A DNA stretch of 64,000 nt, taken from the NCBI RefSeq assembly GCF_003418935.1, contig NZ_QVMT01000013.1, positions 116,766-180,765 on the forward strand, written 5' to 3'. The stretch's first letter is position 1. Each line of letters begins with the position of its first letter. Below are positions 43,248-51,995 of the stretch, piece by piece. The stretch is from Emticicia sp. C21. GTDB taxonomy: Bacteria; Bacteroidota; Bacteroidia; Cytophagales; Spirosomataceae. A program made the translations under genes and the position numbers. A model generated the notes under the pieces. It searched no databases. It saw only the letters and a program-made list of their open reading frames with translations, and was not told where the DNA came from.

Positions 43248-46200
43248 ATGAAGAAAATCCTTCTCAGTTTTTTCATTCTACTCATCAACATTCAAGCATT
43301 TTCACAAGTTACTTTTCCCCGCAATGGCGTTTATGACGAACGTCCGGGACAGTATGCTTTTAAAAATGCAACCATTGTAGTTGACGCCCAAACGGTTCTT
43401 GAAAACGCCATGATTTATATCAAAAACGGCGTTATCGAGTCAGTTGGCAAAGACCTTAAAGTTCCGAACGGAACTGTAGTTTATGACCTAAAAGGTAAAA
43501 GAATTTACCCGGGTCTGATTGACATTTATTCAGATTATGGCATGCCGGAAATCGTTCGTCCACAGGGTGGTCGTGGTGGTTTTGGTGGTGGCCAAATGGA
43601 AAGCAGCAAAAAAGGTGCTTACGACTGGAATCAGGCCGTAAAGCCGGAAGTAGAAGCAGGTAAAGAATTTAAAGCTAATGCTCAAAAAGCCGAAGAAATG
43701 AGAAAAATCGGTTTTGGTGCAGCAGGTGTTCATATTGCTGATGGTATTGTGCGTGGTTCAGGTGCTTTAGTTGCTTTGGGTGATGGTAAAGAACATGATT
43801 TATTAATTAAAGAAAAATCATCTGCTCATTATTCACTAAGCAAAGGTACATCAACGCAAACTTATCCGGTTTCTATGATGGGTTCGGTAGCATTGCTTCG
43901 CCAGACTTACTATGATGCTGAATGGTATAAAAAAGGTGGGAATAAAGAAGAAAGGAACCTTTCGTTAGAAGCTTTCAATGAGATTCAGGGCCTACCACAG
44001 ATTTATGAAGCTACTGATAAGTTAGCCGTTTTGAGAGGTGATAAAATCGGCAAAGAATTTGGTATTCAGTATATTTTTAAAGGAATTGGTGATGAATACC
44101 AACGTCTGGACGAAATCAAAGCATTAGGTAGCCCATTGATTCTTCCTCTGAATTTCCCGACTGCTTATGATGTTGAAGACCCATTTGATGCCTCACAGGT
44201 TTCTTTAACTGAAATGAAACATTGGGAAATGGCTCCATACAACGCCGGATATGTTTCGAAAGCAGGTATCAACTTTGCTTTAACAACTAATGGTTTGAGA
44301 AACAAAACTGATTTCTGGACAAATCTGAGAAAAGCGATTGAAAATGGTCTACCAGAAAACAAAGCTCTTGAGGCTTTGACAAGTGCTCCTGCTAAATTAT
44401 TAAAAGTTGATAATATGCTGGGAAGCCTTAAAAAAGGCATGGTTGCCAACTTCATTATCACTTCTGATAATCTTTTCAGCAAAGACAATGTAATTTACGA
44501 AAACTGGATTCAGGGTAAAAGATATATCATCAGCGATATGAATGTTACTGATGTAAGAGGGGTATATGATTTGACAATTGGTGATAAAACAGGCTTGAAA
44601 CTGAATATCTCGGGTAAAATTGACAAACCTGAATATCAGGTATTGGCAAATGATACAGTAAAAATTGCGACTAAAGTTACCAGATTATCGGACCTCTTTA
44701 CTATCACTACTAAACTGGAAAGAAGAGACCCGAATGATACGCGTTTGAGTGGTTATTATGATGGTAAAAATATCAAAGGTGAAGGCGTGTTGCCAGATGG
44801 CAGACAAGTAAAATGGTCGGCTATTTATAAAGAGGCAGCTAAAGAAACTACTAAGAAAGATACCACAAAAGCAAAAACTGCGGAGATTGGTAAAGTATTA
44901 TTCCCATTTACAGCTTATGGTAGTGAAACCAAGCCTCAACAGGAAACGATGTTGATTAAAAACGCTACGGTATGGACTAACGAAAAAGAAGGTATTGTAC
45001 AAAATACAGACGTATTGCTTAGAGACGGCAAAATTGCACAGGTTGGTAAAAACCTTTCTGCTCCTGCAGGTGCTAAAACTATCGATGGAACTGGTAAACA
45101 CCTGACAAACGGTATTTTTGATGAGCACTCACATATTGCCTTGTTCTCAATCAACGAGGTACAAAGTGTATCGGCAGAGGTTCGTCAAGAAGATGTGGTA
45201 AATTCAGAAGACGTTAACATCTATCGTCAATTAGCGGGCGGTGTAACTTCTTCTCAATTATTACACGGTTCTGCCGATTGTATCGGTGGTCAATCAGCTT
45301 TGATTAAATTGAAATGGGGTGAAAATCCAAATAACCTGTTAATCAAAGGTGCTGACGGTTTCATCAAATTTGCCTTGGGTGAAAACGTAAAACAAGGTAA
45401 CAGTGCTCAACAAACTACCCGTTTCCCTGCTACTCGTATGGGTGTAGAGCAAATCTATATGGATGCGTTCCAGAGAGCAACAGAGTATGAAAAAGCATGG
45501 AAAACCTACAATGGTCTAAGTAATAAAAATGGTGTTACGCCGCCTAAGAAAGACCTGGAGTTAGATGCTTTGGTTGAGATACTGAACAAAAAGCGTTTCA
45601 TCACTTGTCACTCTTATGTACAGTCTGAAATTAATATGATGATGAAAGTAGCTGAAACTTTCAACTTCAATATCAATACCTTTACACACATTCTGGAAGG
45701 TTATAAACTAGCTGACAAAATGAAAAATCATGGTGTTGCGGCTTCTACCTTCTCTGACTGGTGGGCTTACAAAATGGAAGTAAAAGAAGCGATTCCTTAC
45801 AATGCAGCTATCTTAACCAAAATGGGCGTAAATACTGCCATCAACTCTGATGATGCTGAAATGGCTCGTCGTTTGAATCAGGAGGCCGCTAAAACTGTGT
45901 TGTATGGTGGCGTTTCAGAAGAAGATGCATGGAAAATGGTAACCCTGAATCCTGCTAAAATGCTGCATCTCGACAACCGTTTAGGAAGTATTAAGGTAGG
46001 CAAAGATGCTGACGTTGTATTATGGAACAACAATCCTCTTTCGATTTATGCGCGTCCTGAAAAAACTATAGTGGATGGTACAGTTTATTTTGATGCAGAG
46101 AAAGATGACCAAATGCGCCTGAGTGTAGCAAAAGAACGTAATAGATTAATGTTAAAAATGTTGGCTGAGAAATCGGCAGGGAATCCAACCCAAAGACCAA

Positions 46201-46316
46201 TGCCACGTCGCAACCTACAAATTCACTGCGATACAATCATGGAAATGGGTGTAACCGAAAATCGTGGTGAGTCAAGCGAGGTAATGATGGATTCAAACTC
46301 TTCAGACAAAAAATAA
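43248..46316 (+). CDS. Secreted double-domain amidohydrolase, N-terminal domain lacking metal ligands
   Basis: A 1022-residue protein with a signal peptide (to IQAFSQ) and two amidohydrolase-like units. The first (about 25-430) has GLIDIYSDYG where an HxH is expected, so it is probably not catalytic. It also has a Gly-rich insert, GGRGGFGGGQ. The second (about 560-985) has an intact-looking site: EHSHIALFS, CHSYVQSE, FTHILEGY and INSDDAEMARR, and ends with the typical GSIKVGKDADVVLWNNNPL. The likely substrates are cyclic amides or dipeptides (family inference). The next gene, 40 bp downstream, is a related protein that has also lost its ligands. Confidence 0.85.
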   Translation: MKKILLSFFILLINIQAFSQVTFPRNGVYDERPGQYAFKNATIVVDAQTVLENAMIYIKNGVIESVGKDLKVPNGTVVYDLKGKRIYPGLIDIYSDYGMPEIVRPQGGRGGFGGGQMESSKKGAYDWNQAVKPEVEAGKEFKANAQKAEEMRKIGFGAAGVHIADGIVRGSGALVALGDGKEHDLLIKEKSSAHYSLSKGTSTQTYPVSMMGSVALLRQTYYDAEWYKKGGNKEERNLSLEAFNEIQGLPQIYEATDKLAVLRGDKIGKEFGIQYIFKGIGDEYQRLDEIKALGSPLILPLNFPTAYDVEDPFDASQVSLTEMKHWEMAPYNAGYVSKAGINFALTTNGLRNKTDFWTNLRKAIENGLPENKALEALTSAPAKLLKVDNMLGSLKKGMVANFIITSDNLFSKDNVIYENWIQGKRYIISDMNVTDVRGVYDLTIGDKTGLKLNISGKIDKPEYQVLANDTVKIATKVTRLSDLFTITTKLERRDPNDTRLSGYYDGKNIKGEGVLPDGRQVKWSAIYKEAAKETTKKDTTKAKTAEIGKVLFPFTAYGSETKPQQETMLIKNATVWTNEKEGIVQNTDVLLRDGKIAQVGKNLSAPAGAKTIDGTGKHLTNGIFDEHSHIALFSINEVQSVSAEVRQEDVVNSEDVNIYRQLAGGVTSSQLLHGSADCIGGQSALIKLKWGENPNNLLIKGADGFIKFALGENVKQGNSAQQTTRFPATRMGVEQIYMDAFQRATEYEKAWKTYNGLSNKNGVTPPKKDLELDALVEILNKKRFITCHSYVQSEINMMMKVAETFNFNINTFTHILEGYKLADKMKNHGVAASTFSDWWAYKMEVKEAIPYNAAILTKMGVNTAINSDDAEMARRLNQEAAKTVLYGGVSEEDAWKMVTLNPAKMLHLDNRLGSIKVGKDADVVLWNNNPLSIYARPEKTIVDGTVYFDAEKDDQMRLSVAKERNRLMLKMLAEKSAGNPTQRPMPRRNLQIHCDTIMEMGVTENRGESSEVMMDSNSSDKK

Positions 46317-46356
46317 GCATTAATCAAAGCAAATACAGTTCAAAACAAGATTTCAA

Positions 46357-47661
46357 ATGAAAAAATATATAATACTTCTTGGGTTAGCATTGGCAGGTTT
46401 TGGGATTAAAGCCCAGAATCAGGCACCTGCTCAACCTCAAACCAGAGCTATAGCCTTAGTAGGTGGCACTATCCACGTGGGAGACGGCCGAATCATTCAA
46501 AATGGTGTCGTTGTTTTCGATAAAGGTGTTATTACTGCCATCGGCGATGCCTCATTGAATTATGACAAACCAGCTACAGAAACAATTAATGTAGCAGGAA
46601 AATCGGTTTATCCGGGTATTATTGCTCCATCCGCTTTGGCAGGTCTGGTTGAAATTGCTTCGGTAAGAGCCACTTTAGATAATCAGGAAACTGGTCAATT
46701 CAACCCGCATGTGAGAGCATTGATTGCTCATAATACAGATTCGGAAGTTATTCCAACGCTTCGTGGAAATGGTATACTGATTGGCCAAAGTACCCCAGAA
46801 GGTGGTATTATTTCAGGTACATCGGCTATTATGGAATATGATGGCTGGAACTGGGAAGATGCCGCTTTGAAAAAAGATGATGGTGTTTGGTTAAACTACC
46901 CTGCTTTGGTGAGCCGCCAATTCAGTTTTGAAGAATTGAAGTTTACCATTAAGAAAAATGAAAAGTATATGGAGCAAAAAAATGAATTGGCTCAACTTTT
47001 CTCTGAGGGACTTGCTTATGCTGAAATCAGTAACCCTAGCCCGAAAAATGCACAATTAGAGGCATTAAAAGGTTTATTTGATGGTTCGAAACAATTGTTT
47101 ATCCGTGTGAATAGTGGTAAAGAAATTATTGAAGCCGTAAAACTGGCGAAACAATACAAAATCTCTAAAATTGTAGTAGTTGGTGGTGAAGAAGCTGAAT
47201 TAGCGATTGATTTTTTGAAAGAAAACAATATTCCGGTAATTGTGAATGGAACACACCGCTTGCCAAATACAACGGATGATGATGTATGGAATCCTTACAA
47301 GTTACCAAATGTATTAATGAAAGCAGGATTGACTGTGGGTATGTATTATACAGAAGAATTCTGGCGCACACGTAACCTGCCTTTCGTAGCTGGAACAGCC
47401 GCTGCTTTTGGCATGGCACAGGAGGATGCTCTGAAAATGATTACGCTTAACAATGCTAAAATCTTAGGAATCGACAAGCAAGTGGGCTCTTTAGAAGTTG
47501 GTAAACTGGCAACAATCGTTGTCTCTGCAGGTGACATTCTGGATATGCGTACGAGCAAAGTTGAACAAGCGTTTATCAGAGGCAAGAAAATTGACCTTGA
47601 TGATAAACAAAAGAGATTGTATAAAAAGTATGTGGGTAAATATGGTTTGACAGAAAAATAG
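46357..47661 (+). CDS. Secreted amidohydrolase-like protein, likely catalytically inactive
   Basis: A 434-residue protein with a signal peptide (to GIKAQ). It keeps the amidohydrolase scaffold (ALVGGTIHVGDGRIIQNGVVV at the front, LGIDKQVGSLEVGKLATIVV at the back). However, the HxH strand reads PGIIAPSALAG and the usual GTDS is replaced by MYYTEEFW. Without these metal ligands hydrolysis is unlikely. It is co-transcribed with the double-domain enzyme before it and may be a non-catalytic partner (inference). A strong terminator follows. Confidence 0.83.
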   Translation: MKKYIILLGLALAGFGIKAQNQAPAQPQTRAIALVGGTIHVGDGRIIQNGVVVFDKGVITAIGDASLNYDKPATETINVAGKSVYPGIIAPSALAGLVEIASVRATLDNQETGQFNPHVRALIAHNTDSEVIPTLRGNGILIGQSTPEGGIISGTSAIMEYDGWNWEDAALKKDDGVWLNYPALVSRQFSFEELKFTIKKNEKYMEQKNELAQLFSEGLAYAEISNPSPKNAQLEALKGLFDGSKQLFIRVNSGKEIIEAVKLAKQYKISKIVVVGGEEAELAIDFLKENNIPVIVNGTHRLPNTTDDDVWNPYKLPNVLMKAGLTVGMYYTEEFWRTRNLPFVAGTAAAFGMAQEDALKMITLNNAKILGIDKQVGSLEVGKLATIVVSAGDILDMRTSKVEQAFIRGKKIDLDDKQKRLYKKYVGKYGLTEK

Positions 47662-47675
47662 TCTGCCTGACATTC

Positions 47676-47713
47676 AAAAAAAGGATTGCGAAGAAATTTG
47701 CAATCCTTTTTTT
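47676..47713 (+). terminator. Terminator of the amidohydrolase operon
   Basis: A 14-bp stem (AAAAAAAGGATTGC/GCAATCCTTTTTTT) 14 bp after the stop codon. Confidence 0.9.
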
Positions 47714-48234
47714 GTTTAAACACATTATTGAAAGTGTTTTTCTTTACTTCTATTTACCCAATTCCTGATCACCTAACACTACGTTTATACAAAACTATAT
47801 TAGTACCAGACAACATAATCAGTATATAATTACCACTAAACAGTCTGATTATATCAAAGACCTGTAAAACGCTTTGAAAGCACAATTCTAAGTCAGAAAT
47901 TTAGAAGACGCTGAGTTGAGAACGTCGAGGCTTGAATTTCAATCCAAATAACAACTATTTTCATGATGAAAGCGAAAAGAAAGTGAATACAAGTGGCAAA
48001 GGCATAACTGACTGCTTCATGAAAAGTTACCAATCTGGTAGGAACCTTTTTGATTAGGACAGCGATTTTTTCCAATTACCAACCACGAAAGTGAAGTCCA
48101 AAAAGGTTACCAGTATGGTAGGAACCTTCAAAAAACGACAGGAATGGCTTCCAAATACCAACTAATAAGGTTGAATCAGAAAAGGTTACCAATCTAGTGG
48201 GAACCTTTTTTAAAGGGGTAAATATTCAGTAATT
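47714..48234. repeat. Gap with an 80-bp tandem hairpin repeat
   Basis: The 520-bp gap has no gene. GGTTACCAATCTGGTAGGAA-type units begin at 48025, 48105 and 48184, 79-80 bp apart, and the sequence between them is also repeated (for example TTCCAATTACCAAC and TTCCAAATACCAAC). Each unit can fold as AAGGTT-ACCA/TGGT-AGG-AACCTT with a bulge. A weaker earlier copy (ATCCAAATAACAACTATT) lies near 47942. The first part, 47714-47890, shows nothing that I can name. Confidence 0.7.
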
Positions 48235-48561
48235 TCATTTCTTAAAAACCACCCAAACAGCCAGAAATATCAGTCCAAAACCAACTAAATAATTCCATTT
48301 AAGGGGTTCTTTTAAATATAAAACGGCAAAAACGACAAAGACTACAAGCGTAATGGCCTCCTGAATAGTTTTGAGTTGAAAAGCATTAAATTGTCCGTAA
48401 CCAATTCTATTGGCAGGCACCATGAAGAGATATTCAAAAAAGGCAATTCCCCAACTGATGGCAATAGCTTTCCATATTGGCAAATCAGGTCTTTTCAGGT
48501 GGCCATACCAGGCAAAGGTCATAAATGTATTTGAAACGAGTAGCAACAGGATAGTTCGCAT
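48235..48561 (-). CDS. DUF486 (DMT-like) small membrane protein
   Basis: A 108-residue protein with four predicted helices. MRTILLLLVSNTFMTFAWYGHL, WKAIAISWGIAFFEYLFMVPANR and the C-terminal VGFGLIFLAVWVVFKK match the DUF486 family, a half-size relative of drug/metabolite transporters. It probably works as a dimer; the substrate is unknown. The ATG at 48561 is preferred to a TTG two codons upstream. The tandem hairpin repeat lies directly past its stop codon and could serve as its terminator. Confidence 0.85.
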   Translation of the reverse strand: MRTILLLLVSNTFMTFAWYGHLKRPDLPIWKAIAISWGIAFFEYLFMVPANRIGYGQFNAFQLKTIQEAITLVVFVVFAVLYLKEPLKWNYLVGFGLIFLAVWVVFKK

Positions 48562-48709
48562 GGGCAAAATTTAGAAATTGGGTTCTTATTGATTCAGATT
48601 TGTTGTTAATTTGTAAATCGATTTATGCAAAAACGAAAAGTTTGTATGATTTTGCTAAAATCGCACAAAAATATGGCATAAATCTGAACCGCCTAATTAA
48701 AAGCACGAA

Positions 48710-49966
48710 ATGAAGATAGGAATTATTGGTTTGGGAGATATGGGAAAAATGTTTGCCCGATTGTGGACAAAAGCAGGTTTTCAGGTTTTTGGTTGTGACC
48801 TCCCACAAAATTACGAAAGTTTACAAACCGAACTAAGCCCTTTTGGAATCGAAGTTTTAAAAGATGGGATAGCAGTTTCTCGCCTTTGTGATTTTATACT
48901 ATACTCTGTTGAAGCCGAAAATATTGAAAAAGTAGTAGCACAATGTGGTGGTTCTACTAAGTTCGGAGCCATTGTAGCCGGACAAACTTCTGTAAAAACT
49001 CCTGAAATAGCTGCCTTTGAAAAATATCTTCCGAAAGATACTCAGATTGTCACCTGTCATGCTTTATATGGTCCTGGGGTAAATCCGGAAACTCAGACTT
49101 TAGTTATAATTAATCATCGGGCAAGTAATCAGGCATTTGATGAGGCCGTGAATGTTTTCAGTAAAATAGGCTCTATTATCCATGAATTAAAGGATTATCA
49201 CGAGCATGACAAAATGATGGCTGATATTCAGGCAATTACCCATGTGGGCTTTGAAAGCATTGGTACCGCCTGCATGCATAGAAAAGTATATCCCTGGGAA
49301 AATCCATTACACCCAAATGGTTTGGATAATGTAAAGTTTCTTATGACTTTAAGAATCTATAGCTATAAATTCCATGTGTACTCGGGTCTGGCTTTACAGA
49401 ATCCTTATGCTCGAAAAGATGTGAGGAAGTATGCCAATTCTGAGATGGAATTGTTTGAGATGATGATTGAAGAAAATGAGAAAAAATTCCGCAGACGCAT
49501 TTACACTGCTCGTGATCATGTATTCAAAGACAAAGAAGAAACCTTGATGCTTGATGATAAAATCATGAGTGAATTTAGTTTAAGCCTGGATACCGGACAT
49601 AAACCAAATTCGCATTTAAGTCTGTTAGCAATGGTTGATACCTGGCATAGATTAGGGACAAATCCTTATAAAAATCTCGTCTGTCAGACTCCCCCATTCA
49701 AATTAAGAGTAGGAATGGCCGAATATTTATTTATGAACGAAGATTTGTTAGAGGAAACCATCAAAACAGCTTTGTTTGATAAAAGTATCAGAGGTGAAGA
49801 TTTAGCTTTCCATACGGCCGTGCATGAATGGGCAAATATTGTAGAAATGGGCGATAAAGAAAGCTATAAAAAACATTTTGAAGCGACTAAAGAATATCTT
49901 GCTCCGCGTTTGGAGGAAGGTAGATATAAAAGTGGACTATTAATTAATAAACTACGCAGTATTTAA
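48710..49966 (+). CDS. Prephenate dehydrogenase
   Basis: A 418-residue enzyme beginning MKIGIIGLGDMGKMFARLW, an NAD(P) Rossmann fold. It continues with AGQTSVKTPEIAAFEKYLP and VTCHALYGPGVNPETQTLV, which carry the conserved His of the active site, and QAITHVGFESIGTA. The long all-helical C-terminal part resembles fungal Tyr1 more than E. coli TyrA. It makes 4-hydroxyphenylpyruvate for tyrosine synthesis. It has no chorismate mutase domain. No other aromatic pathway gene is next to it, although pabBC lie 5 kb away. Confidence 0.85.
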   Translation: MKIGIIGLGDMGKMFARLWTKAGFQVFGCDLPQNYESLQTELSPFGIEVLKDGIAVSRLCDFILYSVEAENIEKVVAQCGGSTKFGAIVAGQTSVKTPEIAAFEKYLPKDTQIVTCHALYGPGVNPETQTLVIINHRASNQAFDEAVNVFSKIGSIIHELKDYHEHDKMMADIQAITHVGFESIGTACMHRKVYPWENPLHPNGLDNVKFLMTLRIYSYKFHVYSGLALQNPYARKDVRKYANSEMELFEMMIEENEKKFRRRIYTARDHVFKDKEETLMLDDKIMSEFSLSLDTGHKPNSHLSLLAMVDTWHRLGTNPYKNLVCQTPPFKLRVGMAEYLFMNEDLLEETIKTALFDKSIRGEDLAFHTAVHEWANIVEMGDKESYKKHFEATKEYLAPRLEEGRYKSGLLINKLRSI

Positions 49967-50018
49967 AAATCAACAATTGAATATACACATTGTTACTTTT
50001 TCATAAAACCACTTCTCA

Positions 50019-50582
50019 ATGAATAAAACAGATTTATCAAAATATAACAATGACTGGTATAAGGAATCGCCTCTTACCAAAGGTTCTTTGATAACAATCT
50101 TATGGTTTATTACCAACAGTATTTTTATAAATTCTTATCTACCGCTCCCAATTTCTCTTAAAGTAGCCATTTTGAAACTCTTTGGCGCAAAAATTGGTAA
50201 AGGTATAACTATAAAACCCATGGTAAATATAAAAGCACCATGGAACTTAGAAATCGGAGACAATGTTTGGGTAGGTGAATGCGTTTGGATAGATAATATA
50301 GGAAAAGTCAGAATTGGCAATAATGTTTGTATTTCGCAAGGTGCTTTATTACTCTCTGGCAACCATAATTATAAAAAAGAGACGTTTGACCTTATTATTG
50401 ATGATATTGTACTCAAAGATGGTGTTTGGATAGGTTCCAGAGCTGTTGTTTGTGCCGGTGTAACCTGTTTTTCACATGCTGTGCTGTCTGTAAATTCTGT
50501 TGCCACACATAATCTTGATGCCTATCAGATATATCAGGGCAACCCTGCCAAAGCCGTTCGAGAAAGAATTATCACCATTTGA
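50019..50582 (+). CDS. WcaF-type hexapeptide acetyltransferase
   Basis: A 187-residue left-handed beta-helix acetyltransferase with repeats such as VNIKAPWNLEIGDNVWVGECVWIDNIGKVRIGNNVCISQGALLLSGNHNY (read as hexads) and GVWIGSRAVVCAGV. The GNHNYKKETFDL segment carries the catalytic His typical of the WcaF/NodL group, which O-acetylates sugars of exopolysaccharide. The next gene is a polyprenyl-phosphate sugar transferase, which fits a role in surface polysaccharide. Confidence 0.85.
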   Translation: MNKTDLSKYNNDWYKESPLTKGSLITILWFITNSIFINSYLPLPISLKVAILKLFGAKIGKGITIKPMVNIKAPWNLEIGDNVWVGECVWIDNIGKVRIGNNVCISQGALLLSGNHNYKKETFDLIIDDIVLKDGVWIGSRAVVCAGVTCFSHAVLSVNSVATHNLDAYQIYQGNPAKAVRERIITI

Positions 50583-50687
50583 TAAAAAATTCAACAAAAA
50601 GAATTTCACTTTTTTCTAAAAACACAAAAAAAAGTGTTTATTTTGTAAAATTAGATACCCCAAAAGTATTTTCTAAATCAAAATCTA

Positions 50688-51893
50688 ATGTTTCCCACAT
50701 TTGAATCACTAATACCTGATAAAAACATCCAGATTCTTATTTCAGCTATTATCGCACTCTTTATAAGTCTGCGCTCAATACCTGTTATTATTAATATAAG
50801 CGGTCTTCGTGGCCTGATGGATAATCCGGTTAAAAGAAGTTCACACAGCACCCCTACACCTACTTTCGGTGGCGTTGCCATTTTTGCAGGTATATTAATC
50901 GGCTACATGATATGGAATTTTGGCGATGAGGGGATTTTGCTCCATAAAGTTTTTGCCGGAATGACCATTCTTTTCTTCTTAGGAATTAAAGATGACTTAT
51001 ATGCTCTATCTCCTACCAAAAAAATAGGTATTCAGATTATTGCTTCGGCTATTGTTGTTGTAGGTTGTGATTTAAGGATTTCTGATATGTTCGGCATCTT
51101 TGGTGTCGGTGAGATACCTTATTTGCTTAGTATCGGGCTTACCATTTTTATATTTGTTGCCATGATTAATGCCTTCAATCTGATTGATGGAATTGATGGT
51201 CTGGCCGGAGGTATTGGTATGATTGCCAGCGGTGGTTTCGGACTTTGGTTCTTAATTAACCACCATTATTCATTGGCTTGTTTGGCTCTATGTCTTTCTG
51301 GCTCTTTGTTAGGGTTTCTAAGGTTCAATTTCTCGCAGAATAATAAGATTTTCATGGGCGATACCGGCTCGTTGATTATTGGATATATCATTACGGTTCT
51401 TGCGGTGAAATTCATTCATTTTAACGTATTACATGCCTGGGATCCATCAAGTTCTTTTGTAAGTGCCCCAATTATTGCCATTGTAATTTTAGTCGTTCCG
51501 ATTTTTGATACTATTCGGGTATTCTCAATACGTATTTTAAGAGGCAAATCTCCATTTAAAGCAGACCGAATGCATATGCACCATTTGTTGATTGATAACA
51601 ATCTGACACATATGCAGGCATCATTTACGCTTTATGCTGTTACCATTGTATTAACTGTTATGACTTACTCGGCGAGACTCTATTTCAGCAATACAGAGCT
51701 TTGTTTCTTTATTCTTTTCCTTTTGGTCTGTTATTTCTTAGTTGCGAATTGGCTGGAAGTAAGACGATTTCAAGCCAGGAAAGCCAAAGAAGGAATTATA
51801 GCCGGAGCTGAAGTGAAACCAGCAGATGCCAAAACAGCAGATAAAATACCTAATCCGGAAAAATTACAATTCGGAGAAATAAGTGCTAATTAA
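50688..51893 (+). CDS. MraY/WecA family undecaprenyl-phosphate sugar-1-phosphate transferase
   Basis: A 401-residue membrane protein with about ten helices and the family motifs: a cytoplasmic DDLYAL, NAFNLIDGIDGLAGG, MGDTGSLIIG and ADRMHMHHLLID. The HMHH motif places it with WecA/TagO/RgpG rather than MraY. It starts lipid-linked glycan synthesis by moving a sugar phosphate (GlcNAc-1-P in known members) to undecaprenyl phosphate. The C-terminal 40 residues (AKEGIIAGAEVKPADAK) form a charged, disordered tail. Confidence 0.88.
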   Translation: MFPTFESLIPDKNIQILISAIIALFISLRSIPVIINISGLRGLMDNPVKRSSHSTPTPTFGGVAIFAGILIGYMIWNFGDEGILLHKVFAGMTILFFLGIKDDLYALSPTKKIGIQIIASAIVVVGCDLRISDMFGIFGVGEIPYLLSIGLTIFIFVAMINAFNLIDGIDGLAGGIGMIASGGFGLWFLINHHYSLACLALCLSGSLLGFLRFNFSQNNKIFMGDTGSLIIGYIITVLAVKFIHFNVLHAWDPSSSFVSAPIIAIVILVVPIFDTIRVFSIRILRGKSPFKADRMHMHHLLIDNNLTHMQASFTLYAVTIVLTVMTYSARLYFSNTELCFFILFLLVCYFLVANWLEVRRFQARKAKEGIIAGAEVKPADAKTADKIPNPEKLQFGEISAN

Positions 51894-51926
51894 AATGTAT
51901 CACGATTTTTCAAATCGTGTTTGAAG

Positions 51927-51985
51927 ATATTCATAAAGTAAAAAAGGCTCTTTCGGTGAAAGAGCCTTTTTTACTTTATGAATAT
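51927..51985. terminator. 28-bp perfect-stem bidirectional terminator
   Basis: ATATTCATAAAGTAAAAAAGG through TTTC (51927-51954), loop GGT, then the exact complement (51958-51985). A/T-rich flanks give T-runs on both strands. It lies between the convergent sugar transferase and guaA genes. A small hairpin, ACGATTT/AAATCGT, precedes it at about 51902-51918. Confidence 0.92.
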
Positions 51986-51995
51986 TCTTGAAATC

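Noticed and set aside
44165..45154. Minus-strand reading frames of 76-107 codons inside the double amidohydrolase
   Set aside because: Mirror frames of a well-supported gene, with no homology-like features.
47893..48075. 60-codon minus-strand frame in the repeat gap
   Set aside because: It crosses the tandem hairpin repeats and has neither a promoter-like box nor a sensible protein pattern.
48021..48212. CRISPR-like array
   Set aside because: Only three full units, the 'spacers' between them are themselves repeated, and there are no cas genes. It is a tandem repeat.
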